64,000 bases of DNA, taken from the NCBI GenBank assembly GCA_017625095.1, contig JAGALQ010000020.1:94297-158296 (forward strand), in the 5' to 3' direction. The notes beneath the pieces are model-generated. The model was given only the letters and a program-made list of their open reading frames with translations, ran no database searches and was not told the DNA's origin. This DNA is from Clostridia bacterium (GTDB lineage: Bacteria > Bacillota > Clostridia > Oscillospirales > Acutalibacteraceae). Every line of letters starts with the position of its first letter. The stretch's first letter is position 1. Positions 32,992-41,202 of this stretch are shown here, one piece after another. The position numbers and the translations under genes are program-made.

Positions 32992-35900
32992 TTACTTAAA
33001 GTACTTAACACCGGACTCGAATATCTTCTGATCCTTGTTGTAGGGAACGTTCTTGTAGAGGTCGTCGCCTCTGCGCTCGCTGTGAGCCATCTTACCGAGA
33101 ACACGTCCGTCGGGGCTTGTGATACCCTCGATTGCAAGCACTGAGCCGTTGGGGTTGAAGGGCATAGCGTCTGCAACGTTGCCGCTCAGGTCAACGTACT
33201 GTGTAGCGATCTGACCGTTTGCGATAAGCTGCTGAAGGTGTGCCTCGTCTGCAACGAATCTGCCCTCACCATGTGAGATCGGCACTGCGTGGATATCGCC
33301 TGCATCGCAGAGTGAGAACCACGGGGACTTGACGGATGTGACTCTTGTGTAAGCCATATGTGAAACGTGGCGGCCGATGTTGTTGTAAGTGAGAGTGGGA
33401 GCATCGGGAGCTGTATCAACAATCTTGCCGTAGGGAACAAGACCTGTCTTTATAAGTGCCTGGAAGCCGTTACAGATACCGAGCATAAGACCGTCGCGCT
33501 GCTCAAGAAGTGCTGTTACAGCCTCCTTGACTCTCGGATTCTTGAGAGCTGTAGCAATGAACTTACCTGAACCGTCGGGCTCGTCACCGCCGGAGAAGCC
33601 GCCGGGCAGCATAATGATCTGAGAATCGTTGATTGCCTTGACAAAAGCTTCCATACTCTGCTCGATGTCGGAAGCTGTGAGGTTCTTGATAACAAGAATC
33701 TGTGCCTGGGCACCTGCATTTTCGAATGCGCGTGCTGTGTCAAACTCACAGTTTGTGCCGGGGAATACGGGAATAATTACTCTGGGCTTTGCAACCTTGA
33801 TTGCGGGAGCTGCCGTGTTGCGCTCGGTGAAGAGCTGAACCTTGTTGCCGCCGGTGGGAGAAACAGCGTCTGTCGGGAATACGCCCTCGAGCTTTGCTGT
33901 CCATGCGCTAACGAGGTCGGCTGTTGCAACCTTCTCGCCTGCGAGACTGAACTCGCCGCTGTCGGTAACTGTACCGAGGAGCTTGCCGCCCACGGGTGAT
34001 TCGCCCTCACACTCGATTACGAATGAGCCGACGAGCGGAGCATACATCTCACGCTTTGTAAGGTCGCCAGCAAAATCGAAGCCGAACATATTGCCGAATG
34101 CCATCTTACATACGCAGGCTGCAGCGCCGCCTTCCTTGTCAACGCTTGCGCTGAGGATCTTGCCCTCACTTACTGCGGTGTAAACGTCAGCGATAAGTGC
34201 CTTTGCCTTATCCCAATCGGGAAGAAGAGTTTCTGCATCAACGGGAAGCTCTGCGAGATAAACCTTGTTGCCTGCTGCCTTGAATGCTGCGGAAGCAACC
34301 TTGCTTGCCTTTGTCATTGAAACTGCGAAGGAAACGAGTGTGGGCGGTACATCGAGGTCGTTGAATGAGCCTGACATACTGTCCTTACCGCCGATTGAAG
34401 GTGTGCGGTACTTGAGCTGAGCTGTGAGCGCACCGAGAAGAGCGGCTGCAGGCTTGCCCCAACGCTCGGGCACTGCGTTAAGACGCTCGAAATATTCCTG
34501 GAATGTGAGTCTTGCCTTGAAAGGATCTGCGCCTGTTACAGCGAGCTTTGCAAGTGACTCTGTTACTGCGTAAGCAGCTGCGTGGAACGGACTCCAGCGG
34601 CTGAGTGCAGGAATAAAGCCATAGCTCATTGCTGTTGCGGAGTCTGTCTTGCCGCCGGGTACGGGCACCTTTGCGGTCATTGCCTCTTCGGGTGTGAGCT
34701 GAGTCTTGCCTGCGAAGGGCATATTGACTGTAGCGGCACCGATTGAAGCATCAAAACGCTCGGAAAGGCCGATCTGTGAACAGACCTCAAGTCTGCCGAG
34801 GTTTGCTTTGAGAGCGTCAACGCCCTCTTTATCGGAAAGAACACAGGGAACAAGCTCTCTGTAATTCTTGTCTGCATCGGGTGAAGTTATAACAGCGCTT
34901 GCCTTCTGTGTAACGCCGTTAGTGTTGAGGAATGCACGGCTGAGGTTGACGATGTTGTCGCCTCTCCAGTACATAACGAGTCTTGCTTCCTCTGTTACCT
35001 TTGCAACAACTGTTGCCTCAAGGTTTTCGGTTGCGGCAAGCTCGGAGAATTTTTCGACATCGCCTGCATCGAGGACAACTGCCATACGCTCCTGAGATTC
35101 GGAGATTGCAAGCTCTGTGCCGTCAAGACCGTCATACTTCTTTGTGACCTTGTCGAGCTCGATCTTAAGACCGTCTGCAAGCTCACCTATAGCAACACAG
35201 ACACCGCCTGCGCCGAAGTCGTTACAGCGGCGGATAAGCTTTGCAGCCTCGGGGTTGCGGAAAAGGCGCTGAAGCTTACGCTCTGTGGGCGGATTACCCT
35301 TCTGTACCTCTGCACCGCAGGTTTCGATTGACTGTGTGTTGTGTGCCTTGGAGGAGCCTGTTGCACCGCCGCAGCCGTCACGGCCCGTACGGCCGCCGAG
35401 GAGAACGATACAATCACCGGGAACGGGTGTTTCACGGCGCACATTCTCCTTGGGAGATGCACCGACAACCGCACCGATTTCCATTCTCTTTGCCTTATAG
35501 CCTTCGTCATAAAGCTCTACAACCTGACCTGTTGCAAGACCGATCTGGTTGCCGTAGGATGAATAACCTGCAGCTGCACCGATTGTGATCTTACGCTGGG
35601 GAAGCTTGCCCTCGAGTGTATCCTCAAAAGCTGCTGTGGGATCACCGCTGCCGGTAACTCTCATAGCCTGGTAAACATAAGCTCTGCCTGAAAGCGGGTC
35701 ACGGATTGCGCCGCCAAGACAGGTTGCTGCACCGCCGAAGGGCTCAATCTCTGTGGGGTGGTTATGTGTTTCGTTCTTGAACTGAACGAGCCACTGCTCA
35801 TCCTTACCGTCAACGTCAACGGTAACCTCGATTGAGCAGGCATTGATTTCTTCACTCTCGTCAAGGTCGTTGACCTCGCCTGCCTTCTTGAGTGCCTTTG

Positions 35901-36732
35901 TGCCGATTGTACCCATATCCATAAGTGTGATGTTCTTGGGTGTGCGGCCTGCGTAGACATCGTCACGCACTGCAAGATACTCGTTCCATGCAGCCTCGAT
36001 AACCTTTGCCATCTTGCCGTCTTCAAACTCAACGCTCTCAAGCTGTGTGAGGAAGGTTGTGTGGCGGCAGTGGTCTGACCAGTATGTGTCGATAACCTTC
36101 AGCTCTGTGATGCTGGGGTCACGCTTTTCGTCATTCTTGAAATAGTCGCGGCAGAAGCAGAGGTCTGCAACCGTCATTGCAAAGCCGATTTCCTTGTGAT
36201 AAGCGGCAACCTCATCGTCGCTCCAGTTGATAAAGCCTTCAACACGCTGAATATCTGCAGGAATTTCGGCAACAATGTTGAGGTCCTCAGGCTTGTCCAT
36301 TGAAGCCTCACGGGATTCAACAGGGTTGATGAGGTAGGACTTGACAGTCTCGTACTCTGCATCGGTCATATTGCCTTCAAAGATGTATACCTTTGCGCTG
36401 GCAACGGCAGGCTGCTCCTCACAGGTGAGAAGAGCAATACACTGGGCAGCAGAGTCGGCACGCTGATCATACTGACCGGGAAGATACTCGCTTGCAAGGA
36501 AGCGGCAGCCCTCGGGAATTGTGAGCTCTGCACAGATTGTGTCTGCGTTAGGCTCAGAGAGCACAGCCGTGCAAGCCGTATCAAACTGCTCGGGTGTGAG
36601 ACCCTGAACGTCGTAACGGTTGATCAGGCGGACCTTTTCAAGCGATGTGATGCCGAGAGTTGAGCGGATGTCGGAAAGGACACCCTTTGCCTCAACGTCA
36701 AAACCGTCGCGCTTCTCAACGAAAATTCTCAT
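32992..36732 (-). CDS. purL: Phosphoribosylformylglycinamidine synthase, single-chain (PurL)
   Basis: 1246 aa from ATG at 36732 (an in-frame GTG lies four codons upstream). This is the large fused form in which synthetase and glutaminase are in one chain. The N-terminal PurS-like region is followed by the two halves of the synthetase (KNETHNHPTEIEPFGGAATCLGG..., GGKTDSATAMSYG; GGKDSMSG) and the C-terminal class I glutamine amidotransferase domain with PVFPGTNCEFDTA and the catalytic Cys in LGICNGFQAL (about 1115), plus HGEGRF. It makes FGAM from FGAR with glutamine and ATP in purine synthesis. No purine riboswitch or other pur gene is seen nearby. The stop codon is 6 bp from the end of the hairpin array. 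Confidence 0.97.
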   Translation of the reverse strand: MRIFVEKRDGFDVEAKGVLSDIRSTLGITSLEKVRLINRYDVQGLTPEQFDTACTAVLSEPNADTICAELTIPEGCRFLASEYLPGQYDQRADSAAQCIALLTCEEQPAVASAKVYIFEGNMTDAEYETVKSYLINPVESREASMDKPEDLNIVAEIPADIQRVEGFINWSDDEVAAYHKEIGFAMTVADLCFCRDYFKNDEKRDPSITELKVIDTYWSDHCRHTTFLTQLESVEFEDGKMAKVIEAAWNEYLAVRDDVYAGRTPKNITLMDMGTIGTKALKKAGEVNDLDESEEINACSIEVTVDVDGKDEQWLVQFKNETHNHPTEIEPFGGAATCLGGAIRDPLSGRAYVYQAMRVTGSGDPTAAFEDTLEGKLPQRKITIGAAAGYSSYGNQIGLATGQVVELYDEGYKAKRMEIGAVVGASPKENVRRETPVPGDCIVLLGGRTGRDGCGGATGSSKAHNTQSIETCGAEVQKGNPPTERKLQRLFRNPEAAKLIRRCNDFGAGGVCVAIGELADGLKIELDKVTKKYDGLDGTELAISESQERMAVVLDAGDVEKFSELAATENLEATVVAKVTEEARLVMYWRGDNIVNLSRAFLNTNGVTQKASAVITSPDADKNYRELVPCVLSDKEGVDALKANLGRLEVCSQIGLSERFDASIGAATVNMPFAGKTQLTPEEAMTAKVPVPGGKTDSATAMSYGFIPALSRWSPFHAAAYAVTESLAKLAVTGADPFKARLTFQEYFERLNAVPERWGKPAAALLGALTAQLKYRTPSIGGKDSMSGSFNDLDVPPTLVSFAVSMTKASKVASAAFKAAGNKVYLAELPVDAETLLPDWDKAKALIADVYTAVSEGKILSASVDKEGGAAACVCKMAFGNMFGFDFAGDLTKREMYAPLVGSFVIECEGESPVGGKLLGTVTDSGEFSLAGEKVATADLVSAWTAKLEGVFPTDAVSPTGGNKVQLFTERNTAAPAIKVAKPRVIIPVFPGTNCEFDTARAFENAGAQAQILVIKNLTASDIEQSMEAFVKAINDSQIIMLPGGFSGGDEPDGSGKFIATALKNPRVKEAVTALLEQRDGLMLGICNGFQALIKTGLVPYGKIVDTAPDAPTLTYNNIGRHVSHMAYTRVTSVKSPWFSLCDAGDIHAVPISHGEGRFVADEAHLQQLIANGQIATQYVDLSGNVADAMPFNPNGSVLAIEGITSPDGRVLGKMAHSERRGDDLYKNVPYNKDQKIFESGVKYFK

Positions 36733-37046
36733 AACTTCTTTCACGATTTATCACCATACCATTCCATAATAATATTATAAATAATATTTCAAGGTATTAT
36801 AACATATTATTTTGAAATAATAAATAGAGTTTTTGCAATACACTGTATTTTTTCGTAAAAATGCGGTGTTGTTGCAACGCAGAAATTTGTGTAATACTAC
36901 AAAATTGCTGACAAATTATTGTAAAAGACTATACAAATCCCGTTTGACGTGCTATAATTACGCAGTTAATTGTGTCATTATGCATTTTTCTGCTCGCATG
37001 AGCCTTGTTATAAACAAAAATTATGAAGGGAGCGACATTCAGCAAG
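36733..37046. other. Divergent intergenic region between purL and murA
   Basis: A 314-bp AT-rich gap with no open frame worth reporting. For murA, an extended -10 (TG-C-TATAAT at 36950-36958) is the best signal; a second possible pair is CTGACA/TATACA about 25 bp upstream. On the purL side the DNA is almost pure A/T (36760-36830), so promoter calls there are unreliable. No purine-riboswitch core or other conserved RNA motif was recognised. Confidence 0.5.
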
Positions 37047-38339
37047 ATGGAGAAAATCGTCATCAACGGCGGCACACCTCTTAAGGGTAGTGTTGAAATA
37101 AGCGGCGCAAAGAATGCGGTTGTTGCCATTCTTCCCGCAACTCTCCTCGCTCAGGATGTATGCAGGATTGAAAATATCCCCGACATCAGCGACGTAACAA
37201 TCATGCTTAAAATCCTCTCTCAGCTCGGTGCACAGGTTAAAATGATCAACCGTTCAACCTATGAGATCGACACGAGAGGTGTAAACTCATATATCGTACC
37301 CAACGAACACACAAAGCACCTTCGCGCATCATATTATATGCTCGGTGCTCTTCTCGGCAGATTCGGCAGGGCAAAGGTTTCAATGCCCGGCGGATGCTGG
37401 TTCGGTGTACGCCCGATTGACCTTCACCTTCGCGGCTTCGAGCTTCTCGGTGCAGAGGTATCAATAGACAACGCAATGGTCAACGCAGAGGCTTCAGAGC
37501 TTCTCGGCTCCGTTATATATATGGATACGGTTTCTGTCGGCGCAACGGTTAACGTTATGCTTGCCGCTGTCAAGGCAAAGGGCAAGACAATTATCGAAAA
37601 CGCTGCACGTGAACCCCACATTGTTGACCTTGCAAACTTCCTCAACTCAATGGGTGCTGACATCAGAGGTGCCGGCACAGACACAATCAAAATCTACGGT
37701 GTGGACGAGCTTCACGGCTGCACATACTCCATCATCCCCGACCAGATTGAGGCAGGCACATATATGGTTGCCGCTGCCGCAACAAAGGGCGATGTTGTTA
37801 TCAAAAACGTTATACCCAAGCACCTTGAGTCAATAACAAAGAAGCTTGTTGACTGCGGTGTCAAGGTTGAAGAATATGACGAGGCTGTACGTGTAAGCTG
37901 CTCAGGCAGACCTTACAGATGCAACGTCAAGACAATGCCCCACCCCGGCTTCCCGACAGATATGCAGCCCCAGATGACAGTACTCCTCGCAATCGCTCAG
38001 GGTACAAGCATCGTATCCGAGAGCGTATGGGACAACCGCTTCCGCTACGTTGATCAGCTGCTCAGAATGGGTGCAAACATCAGCGTTGAGGGCAAGGTTG
38101 CAATCGTCCAGGGTGTGGACAAGCTCTACGGTGCACCCGTCGGCGCAGACGACCTGCGTGCAGGTGCAGCAATGCTTATTGCGGCATTTGCGGCAGAGGG
38201 TCAGTCAATCATCGAAAACCTCTCACACATCGACAGAGGCTATGAGAGATTTGTTGAAAAATTCCAGAATCTCGGCGGAGATATCAAGCGTGTCGAATTC
38301 CCCGACCCCGATGAATCAGCTGCTGAGAACGCAGGTTAA
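37047..38339 (+). CDS. murA: UDP-N-acetylglucosamine 1-carboxyvinyltransferase
   Basis: 430 aa from ATG at 37047, where the family normally begins (EKIVINGG); an earlier in-frame ATG at 37023 lies at the ribosome binding site GAAGGGAG. The conserved start KGSVEISGAKNA and the catalytic loop PGGCWFGVRPIDLHLRGFE are present, with the reactive cysteine in GGCWFG (the usual loop is GCAIG, so two flanking residues differ). The enzyme transfers enolpyruvate from PEP to UDP-GlcNAc, the first committed step of peptidoglycan synthesis and the target of fosfomycin. HPGFPTDMQPQ and LRAGAAMLIAAFAAEG are also typical. The next gene follows after 3 bp. Confidence 0.96.
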   Translation: MEKIVINGGTPLKGSVEISGAKNAVVAILPATLLAQDVCRIENIPDISDVTIMLKILSQLGAQVKMINRSTYEIDTRGVNSYIVPNEHTKHLRASYYMLGALLGRFGRAKVSMPGGCWFGVRPIDLHLRGFELLGAEVSIDNAMVNAEASELLGSVIYMDTVSVGATVNVMLAAVKAKGKTIIENAAREPHIVDLANFLNSMGADIRGAGTDTIKIYGVDELHGCTYSIIPDQIEAGTYMVAAAATKGDVVIKNVIPKHLESITKKLVDCGVKVEEYDEAVRVSCSGRPYRCNVKTMPHPGFPTDMQPQMTVLLAIAQGTSIVSESVWDNRFRYVDQLLRMGANISVEGKVAIVQGVDKLYGAPVGADDLRAGAAMLIAAFAAEGQSIIENLSHIDRGYERFVEKFQNLGGDIKRVEFPDPDESAAENAG

Positions 38340-38342
38340 ACC

Positions 38343-39134
38343 ATGGCAAGATTCTGTTCGCTTTTCTCCTCCAGCAGCGGCAACTGCAGCTATGTAGGTC
38401 AGCCCGACGGAGGCATACTTATAGACGTCGGCGTTACGGCAAAACGTACCGCCGAAACATTGGATTGCATCGGCGTTGACATTGGCAGCGTCGGCGCAAT
38501 TTTTGTTACCCACGAGCATTCGGACCACATACAGGGCATAAGGGTGCTCGCCTCAAAGCACAGGATTCCCGTTTATGCCAGCGCAGGCACGCTTGAGGCT
38601 CTTGCCGAAAACGGCACGCTCAACGGCAAATTCCCTGCCGAGGTCATTCCTGCACAGGGAATTGAAGTAAACGGTATGTTTATCCGCCCGTTTCACACGC
38701 CGCACGACAGCCGTGAAAGCCTCGGCTACACGGTTGAAACGGCTGACGGAAACCGCCTTGCAGTCGCAACCGACATCGGCAAGATTACCGACGAGGTGCT
38801 CGGCAACATCACCTGCTGTCAGCTTGTTATGCTCGAATCCAACCACGATGTGCGAATGCTGCAGAACAACCCCAACTATCCGTATATGCTCAAGCGCCGC
38901 ATACTTTCGGACAAAGGTCACCTCTCCAACGACGTGTGTGCCGCAACAGCCGCCGACCTTATCGAAAGCGGCACGACAAGGCTGATTCTCGGTCACCTCA
39001 GCAAGGAGAACAACCTGCCCGAGCTCGCATACCAGAGCACATACAACGCGCTCAGCACAAGAGGTATGGAAGAGAGCAGCGACTATATACTGCGTGTTGC
39101 CGGCACAGGCACACCGAAGATGATGGTATTCTGA
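38343..39134 (+). CDS. walJ: YycJ/WalJ-type MBL-fold metallohydrolase
   Basis: 263 aa. The metallo-beta-lactamase motif THEHSDHIQGI (about residues 58-68) and the early FSSSSGNCSYVG block are typical of YycJ/WalJ, a single-domain metallohydrolase often linked to the WalKR regulon and cell-division/DNA-repair coordination in low-GC Gram-positives. The C-terminal LILGHLSKENNLPELAY is a further family hallmark. The gene follows murA by three bases and is followed by rlmH after 1 bp; walJ-rlmH adjacency is common in Firmicutes. Confidence 0.9.
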   Translation: MARFCSLFSSSSGNCSYVGQPDGGILIDVGVTAKRTAETLDCIGVDIGSVGAIFVTHEHSDHIQGIRVLASKHRIPVYASAGTLEALAENGTLNGKFPAEVIPAQGIEVNGMFIRPFHTPHDSRESLGYTVETADGNRLAVATDIGKITDEVLGNITCCQLVMLESNHDVRMLQNNPNYPYMLKRRILSDKGHLSNDVCAATAADLIESGTTRLILGHLSKENNLPELAYQSTYNALSTRGMEESSDYILRVAGTGTPKMMVF

Positions 39135-39135
39135 T

Positions 39136-39615
39136 ATGAACATAACCGTTATAGCCTTAGGAAAACTGAAAGAAGATTATCTGCGCGCCGCCTGTGCGGA
39201 ATATACCAAAAGACTCGGCGCATTCTGCAGGCTCGACATTGTTGAGCTGACTCCGACCCGTCTGCCTGATGACCCGTCACCCTCGCAGATTGAGGCAGCA
39301 CTTGAGGATGAGGCAAAGCGCATAACGGCAAAAATCCCGAAGGGTGCCGCCTGCTTTGCAATGTGCATTGAGGGCAAGCAGTATTCATCCGAAAAATTCA
39401 GCAAGCTCCTGAGCACCGCGGCAGTTGAGGGCGGCTCAAACGCCGTGTTTATAATCGGCAGCAGCTTCGGGCTGAGCGAAAACATCAAGAAGATGTGCAA
39501 GGTCAGGCTGTCAATGTCTGAAATGACATTCCCCCACCAGCTTGCAAGGGTTATGCTGTTTGAACAGATTTACCGCGCATTTCAGATTGAAAGCGGCGGA
39601 AAATATCATAAGTAA
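39136..39615 (+). CDS. rlmH: 23S rRNA pseudouridine-1915 N3-methyltransferase
   Basis: 159 aa, the exact family size. It starts NITVIALGKLKEDYLRAACAEYTKRL and contains the SPOUT (trefoil-knot) signature FIIGSSFGLSENIK and the C-terminal MTFPHQLARVMLFEQIYRAFQIESGGKYHK, both diagnostic. RlmH methylates the pseudouridine at position 1915 of 23S rRNA on assembled 70S ribosomes. It ends the murA-walJ-rlmH unit at the terminator 39621-39655. Confidence 0.98.
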   Translation: MNITVIALGKLKEDYLRAACAEYTKRLGAFCRLDIVELTPTRLPDDPSPSQIEAALEDEAKRITAKIPKGAACFAMCIEGKQYSSEKFSKLLSTAAVEGGSNAVFIIGSSFGLSENIKKMCKVRLSMSEMTFPHQLARVMLFEQIYRAFQIESGGKYHK

Positions 39616-39620
39616 AATTC

Positions 39621-39655
39621 AGAGCTGTATCGCAGGATACGGCTCTTTTTGTTTT
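39621..39655 (+). terminator. Intrinsic terminator after rlmH
   Basis: AGAGCTGTATC and GATACGGCTCT pair (11 bp, one G-U) with a 4-nt loop and a T5-GTTTTG tail. Confidence 0.85.
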
Positions 39656-39720
39656 GTTCTTAATAAAAAGCACGGGCGGCAGATTGCCGCCCCTACGTTT
39701 CAATAATGCCATTTTTTATT

Positions 39721-39790
39721 GTCATCCTGAACGAAGTGAAGGATCTTTTGCAGTCACGTTTTAAGATTCTTCGCTGCCGCTCAGAATGAC
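39721..39790. repeat. Dispersed GTCAT...ATGAC repeat
   Basis: About 70 bp beginning GTCATCCTGAACGAAGTGAA and ending GATTCTTCGCTGCCGCTCAG plus AATGAC, so the ends are inverted. A shortened copy lies at 58633-58688. It looks like a MITE-type or BIME-type interspersed element and is non-coding. Confidence 0.7.
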
Positions 39791-39991
39791 ATCCTTTTTT
39801 GCCATATCTCTTTCACTGCGGCAGGGGCAAGGTAAAAATATCAACAGGGCGGCAGATTGCCGCCCCTACGTTAAGCTGTATATTATTTCAATCCTCCGTT
39901 ACGGCTATCGCCGCGCCACATCCTTTCAAAAGGAGGTTTTATAAGCTCCCTCATCAGATGTAGGCTGAAAACGGAATATTGTCTTTATGAA

Positions 39992-40073
39992 TGATGATTT
40001 GGCTTATCGCCATGATTTGCTCAGCGTATGATTTGTTGCTGAAGCAACATGATTTGAATTGACAAGTCAATTC
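39992..40073. repeat. Short hairpin-module array (CATGATTTG spacers)
   Basis: Modules GGCTTATCGCC, GCTCAGCG (imperfect), GTTGCTGAAGCAAC (40035-40048) and GAATTGACAAGTCAATTC (40056-40073) are joined by (C)ATGATTTG. It matches only the right arm of the 32669-32986 array, with the last two modules in the same order, so it may be a deletion derivative. Confidence 0.75.
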
Positions 40074-40124
40074 ATTTATATGATCCGTAGACATCGTTTT
40101 TTGCGATTATATTTTTATACTGTG

Positions 40125-40153
40125 TTTACTTATTTTAATTAATATGTTAAAAT
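40125..40153 (+). promoter_or_regulatory. Promoter of the HAD-GH38 pair
   Basis: TTTACT (40125-40130) and TAAAAT (40148-40153) are 17 bp apart, about 40 bp upstream of the ATG at 40195. Confidence 0.5.
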
Positions 40154-40194
40154 AAAATGAAATTTTATTTTCTTCAAGGAAAGGAAAACACGTT

Positions 40195-41190
40195 ATGATT
40201 CTTGATAAGAATGTAAACATACCTGACCTCGGTGTCATCGGCCCCGAGAGCGGATTTCACCTCCTCGAAACAACTGAGGACGGCAAGTTTATCACAGGCA
40301 AAAACGGCGTAGACTGCATCGTCGCAACAGGTGACAAGAAGGTTGAATTTGTATCCTTCGGCTCACACTCACTCGCTTGCGTCAAATCCGCAATCGCCTA
40401 CCCCGTTTATTACCCCGTGTACCCCGTTAAGACAGAGTATCCGCTCAACGCAGTGCTTATGGACCTTGACGGCACAACGGTGCGCAGTGAAGATTTCTGG
40501 GTATGGATTATTCAGATGAGCACTGCAAGTATGCTCGGCAACCCGAAGTTTGAGCTTGAGGACGCTGACCTTCCGTTTGTATCGGGTCACAGCGTAAGTG
40601 AGCACCTTCAGTACTGTATTGACAAGTACTGCCCCGGTGAATCACTTGAGAAGGCTCGCAACTTCTACTTCGAGCACACACACCGCGAGATGGAAGAGAT
40701 TATGGCAGGCAGAGGCAAGGACGGCGCATTCACACCCACAGAGGGTGTAAAGGATTTCCTGCTTGAACTCAAGGATATGGGAATCAAAATCGGTCTTGTC
40801 ACATCAGGTCTTTACGAGAAGGCTTGGCCCGAAATTCTCTCCGCATTCAAAACGCTCGGTATGGGCGACCCCAAGGATTTTTACGATGCTATCATCTCCG
40901 CAGGTTTCCCGCTGCGCAAGGGCAGCGTAGGCACACTCGGCGAGCTTTCACCCAAGCCCCATCCGTGGCTCTACAGCGAGACATCAATTGTCGGCCTGGG
41001 CGAAGCTTTTGCCGACAGAAGCAGAGTTGTAGGCATTGAGGACAGCGGCGCAGGCGCTTGCTCGGTACGTCTTGCAGGCTACACCACAATCGGTATTGCA
41101 GGCGGCAACATCGAATCAAGCGGCACAAAGGCTGTCTGCTCACACTTCTGCAACAACTTCGAAGAGATTATGAAAATCATTAAAGGGTAA
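40195..41190 (+). CDS. HAD-superfamily hydrolase with an N-terminal extension
   Basis: 331 aa. The HAD core starts at about residue 85 with AVLMDLDGTTVRSE, where the first Asp is the phospho-acceptor and the second the acid/base. Motif II is the Thr/Ser in GLVTSGLYE (about 203). Motif III/IV is a Lys (RKGSV or KPHP) and GIEDSGAGACSVRLAG (about 280-296). The helical cap between motifs I and II fits beta-phosphoglucomutase-like or sugar phosphatases. The first ~80 residues (DLGVIGPESGFHLLETTEDG) form a separate small domain I do not recognise. The gene is followed 12 bp later by the GH38-like gene, suggesting that a sugar phosphate derived from a mannoside is its substrate; this is inference. 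Confidence 0.8.
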   Translation: MILDKNVNIPDLGVIGPESGFHLLETTEDGKFITGKNGVDCIVATGDKKVEFVSFGSHSLACVKSAIAYPVYYPVYPVKTEYPLNAVLMDLDGTTVRSEDFWVWIIQMSTASMLGNPKFELEDADLPFVSGHSVSEHLQYCIDKYCPGESLEKARNFYFEHTHREMEEIMAGRGKDGAFTPTEGVKDFLLELKDMGIKIGLVTSGLYEKAWPEILSAFKTLGMGDPKDFYDAIISAGFPLRKGSVGTLGELSPKPHPWLYSETSIVGLGEAFADRSRVVGIEDSGAGACSVRLAGYTTIGIAGGNIESSGTKAVCSHFCNNFEEIMKIIKG

Positions 41191-41202
41191 GGTGAATACA
41201 TA

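Larger units (their letters stand above)
39656..40194. other. 539-bp gene-free repeat island
   Basis: No coding frame is supported. The stretch carries two copies of the GGGCGGCAGATTGCCGCC palindrome (39674-39698 and 39847-39871), a GTCAT...ATGAC bounded repeat (39721-39790), a CTCCGTTACGGC...AAAGGAGG fragment (about 39892-39938), the short CATGATTTG hairpin array (39992-40073) and the promoter at 40125-40153. At least four unrelated small repeat families are stacked here. Confidence 0.7.

Noticed and set aside
36733-37046. Purine riboswitch upstream of purL
   Set aside because: The conserved core loops and pairing of the purine aptamer were not found in this AT-rich gap.
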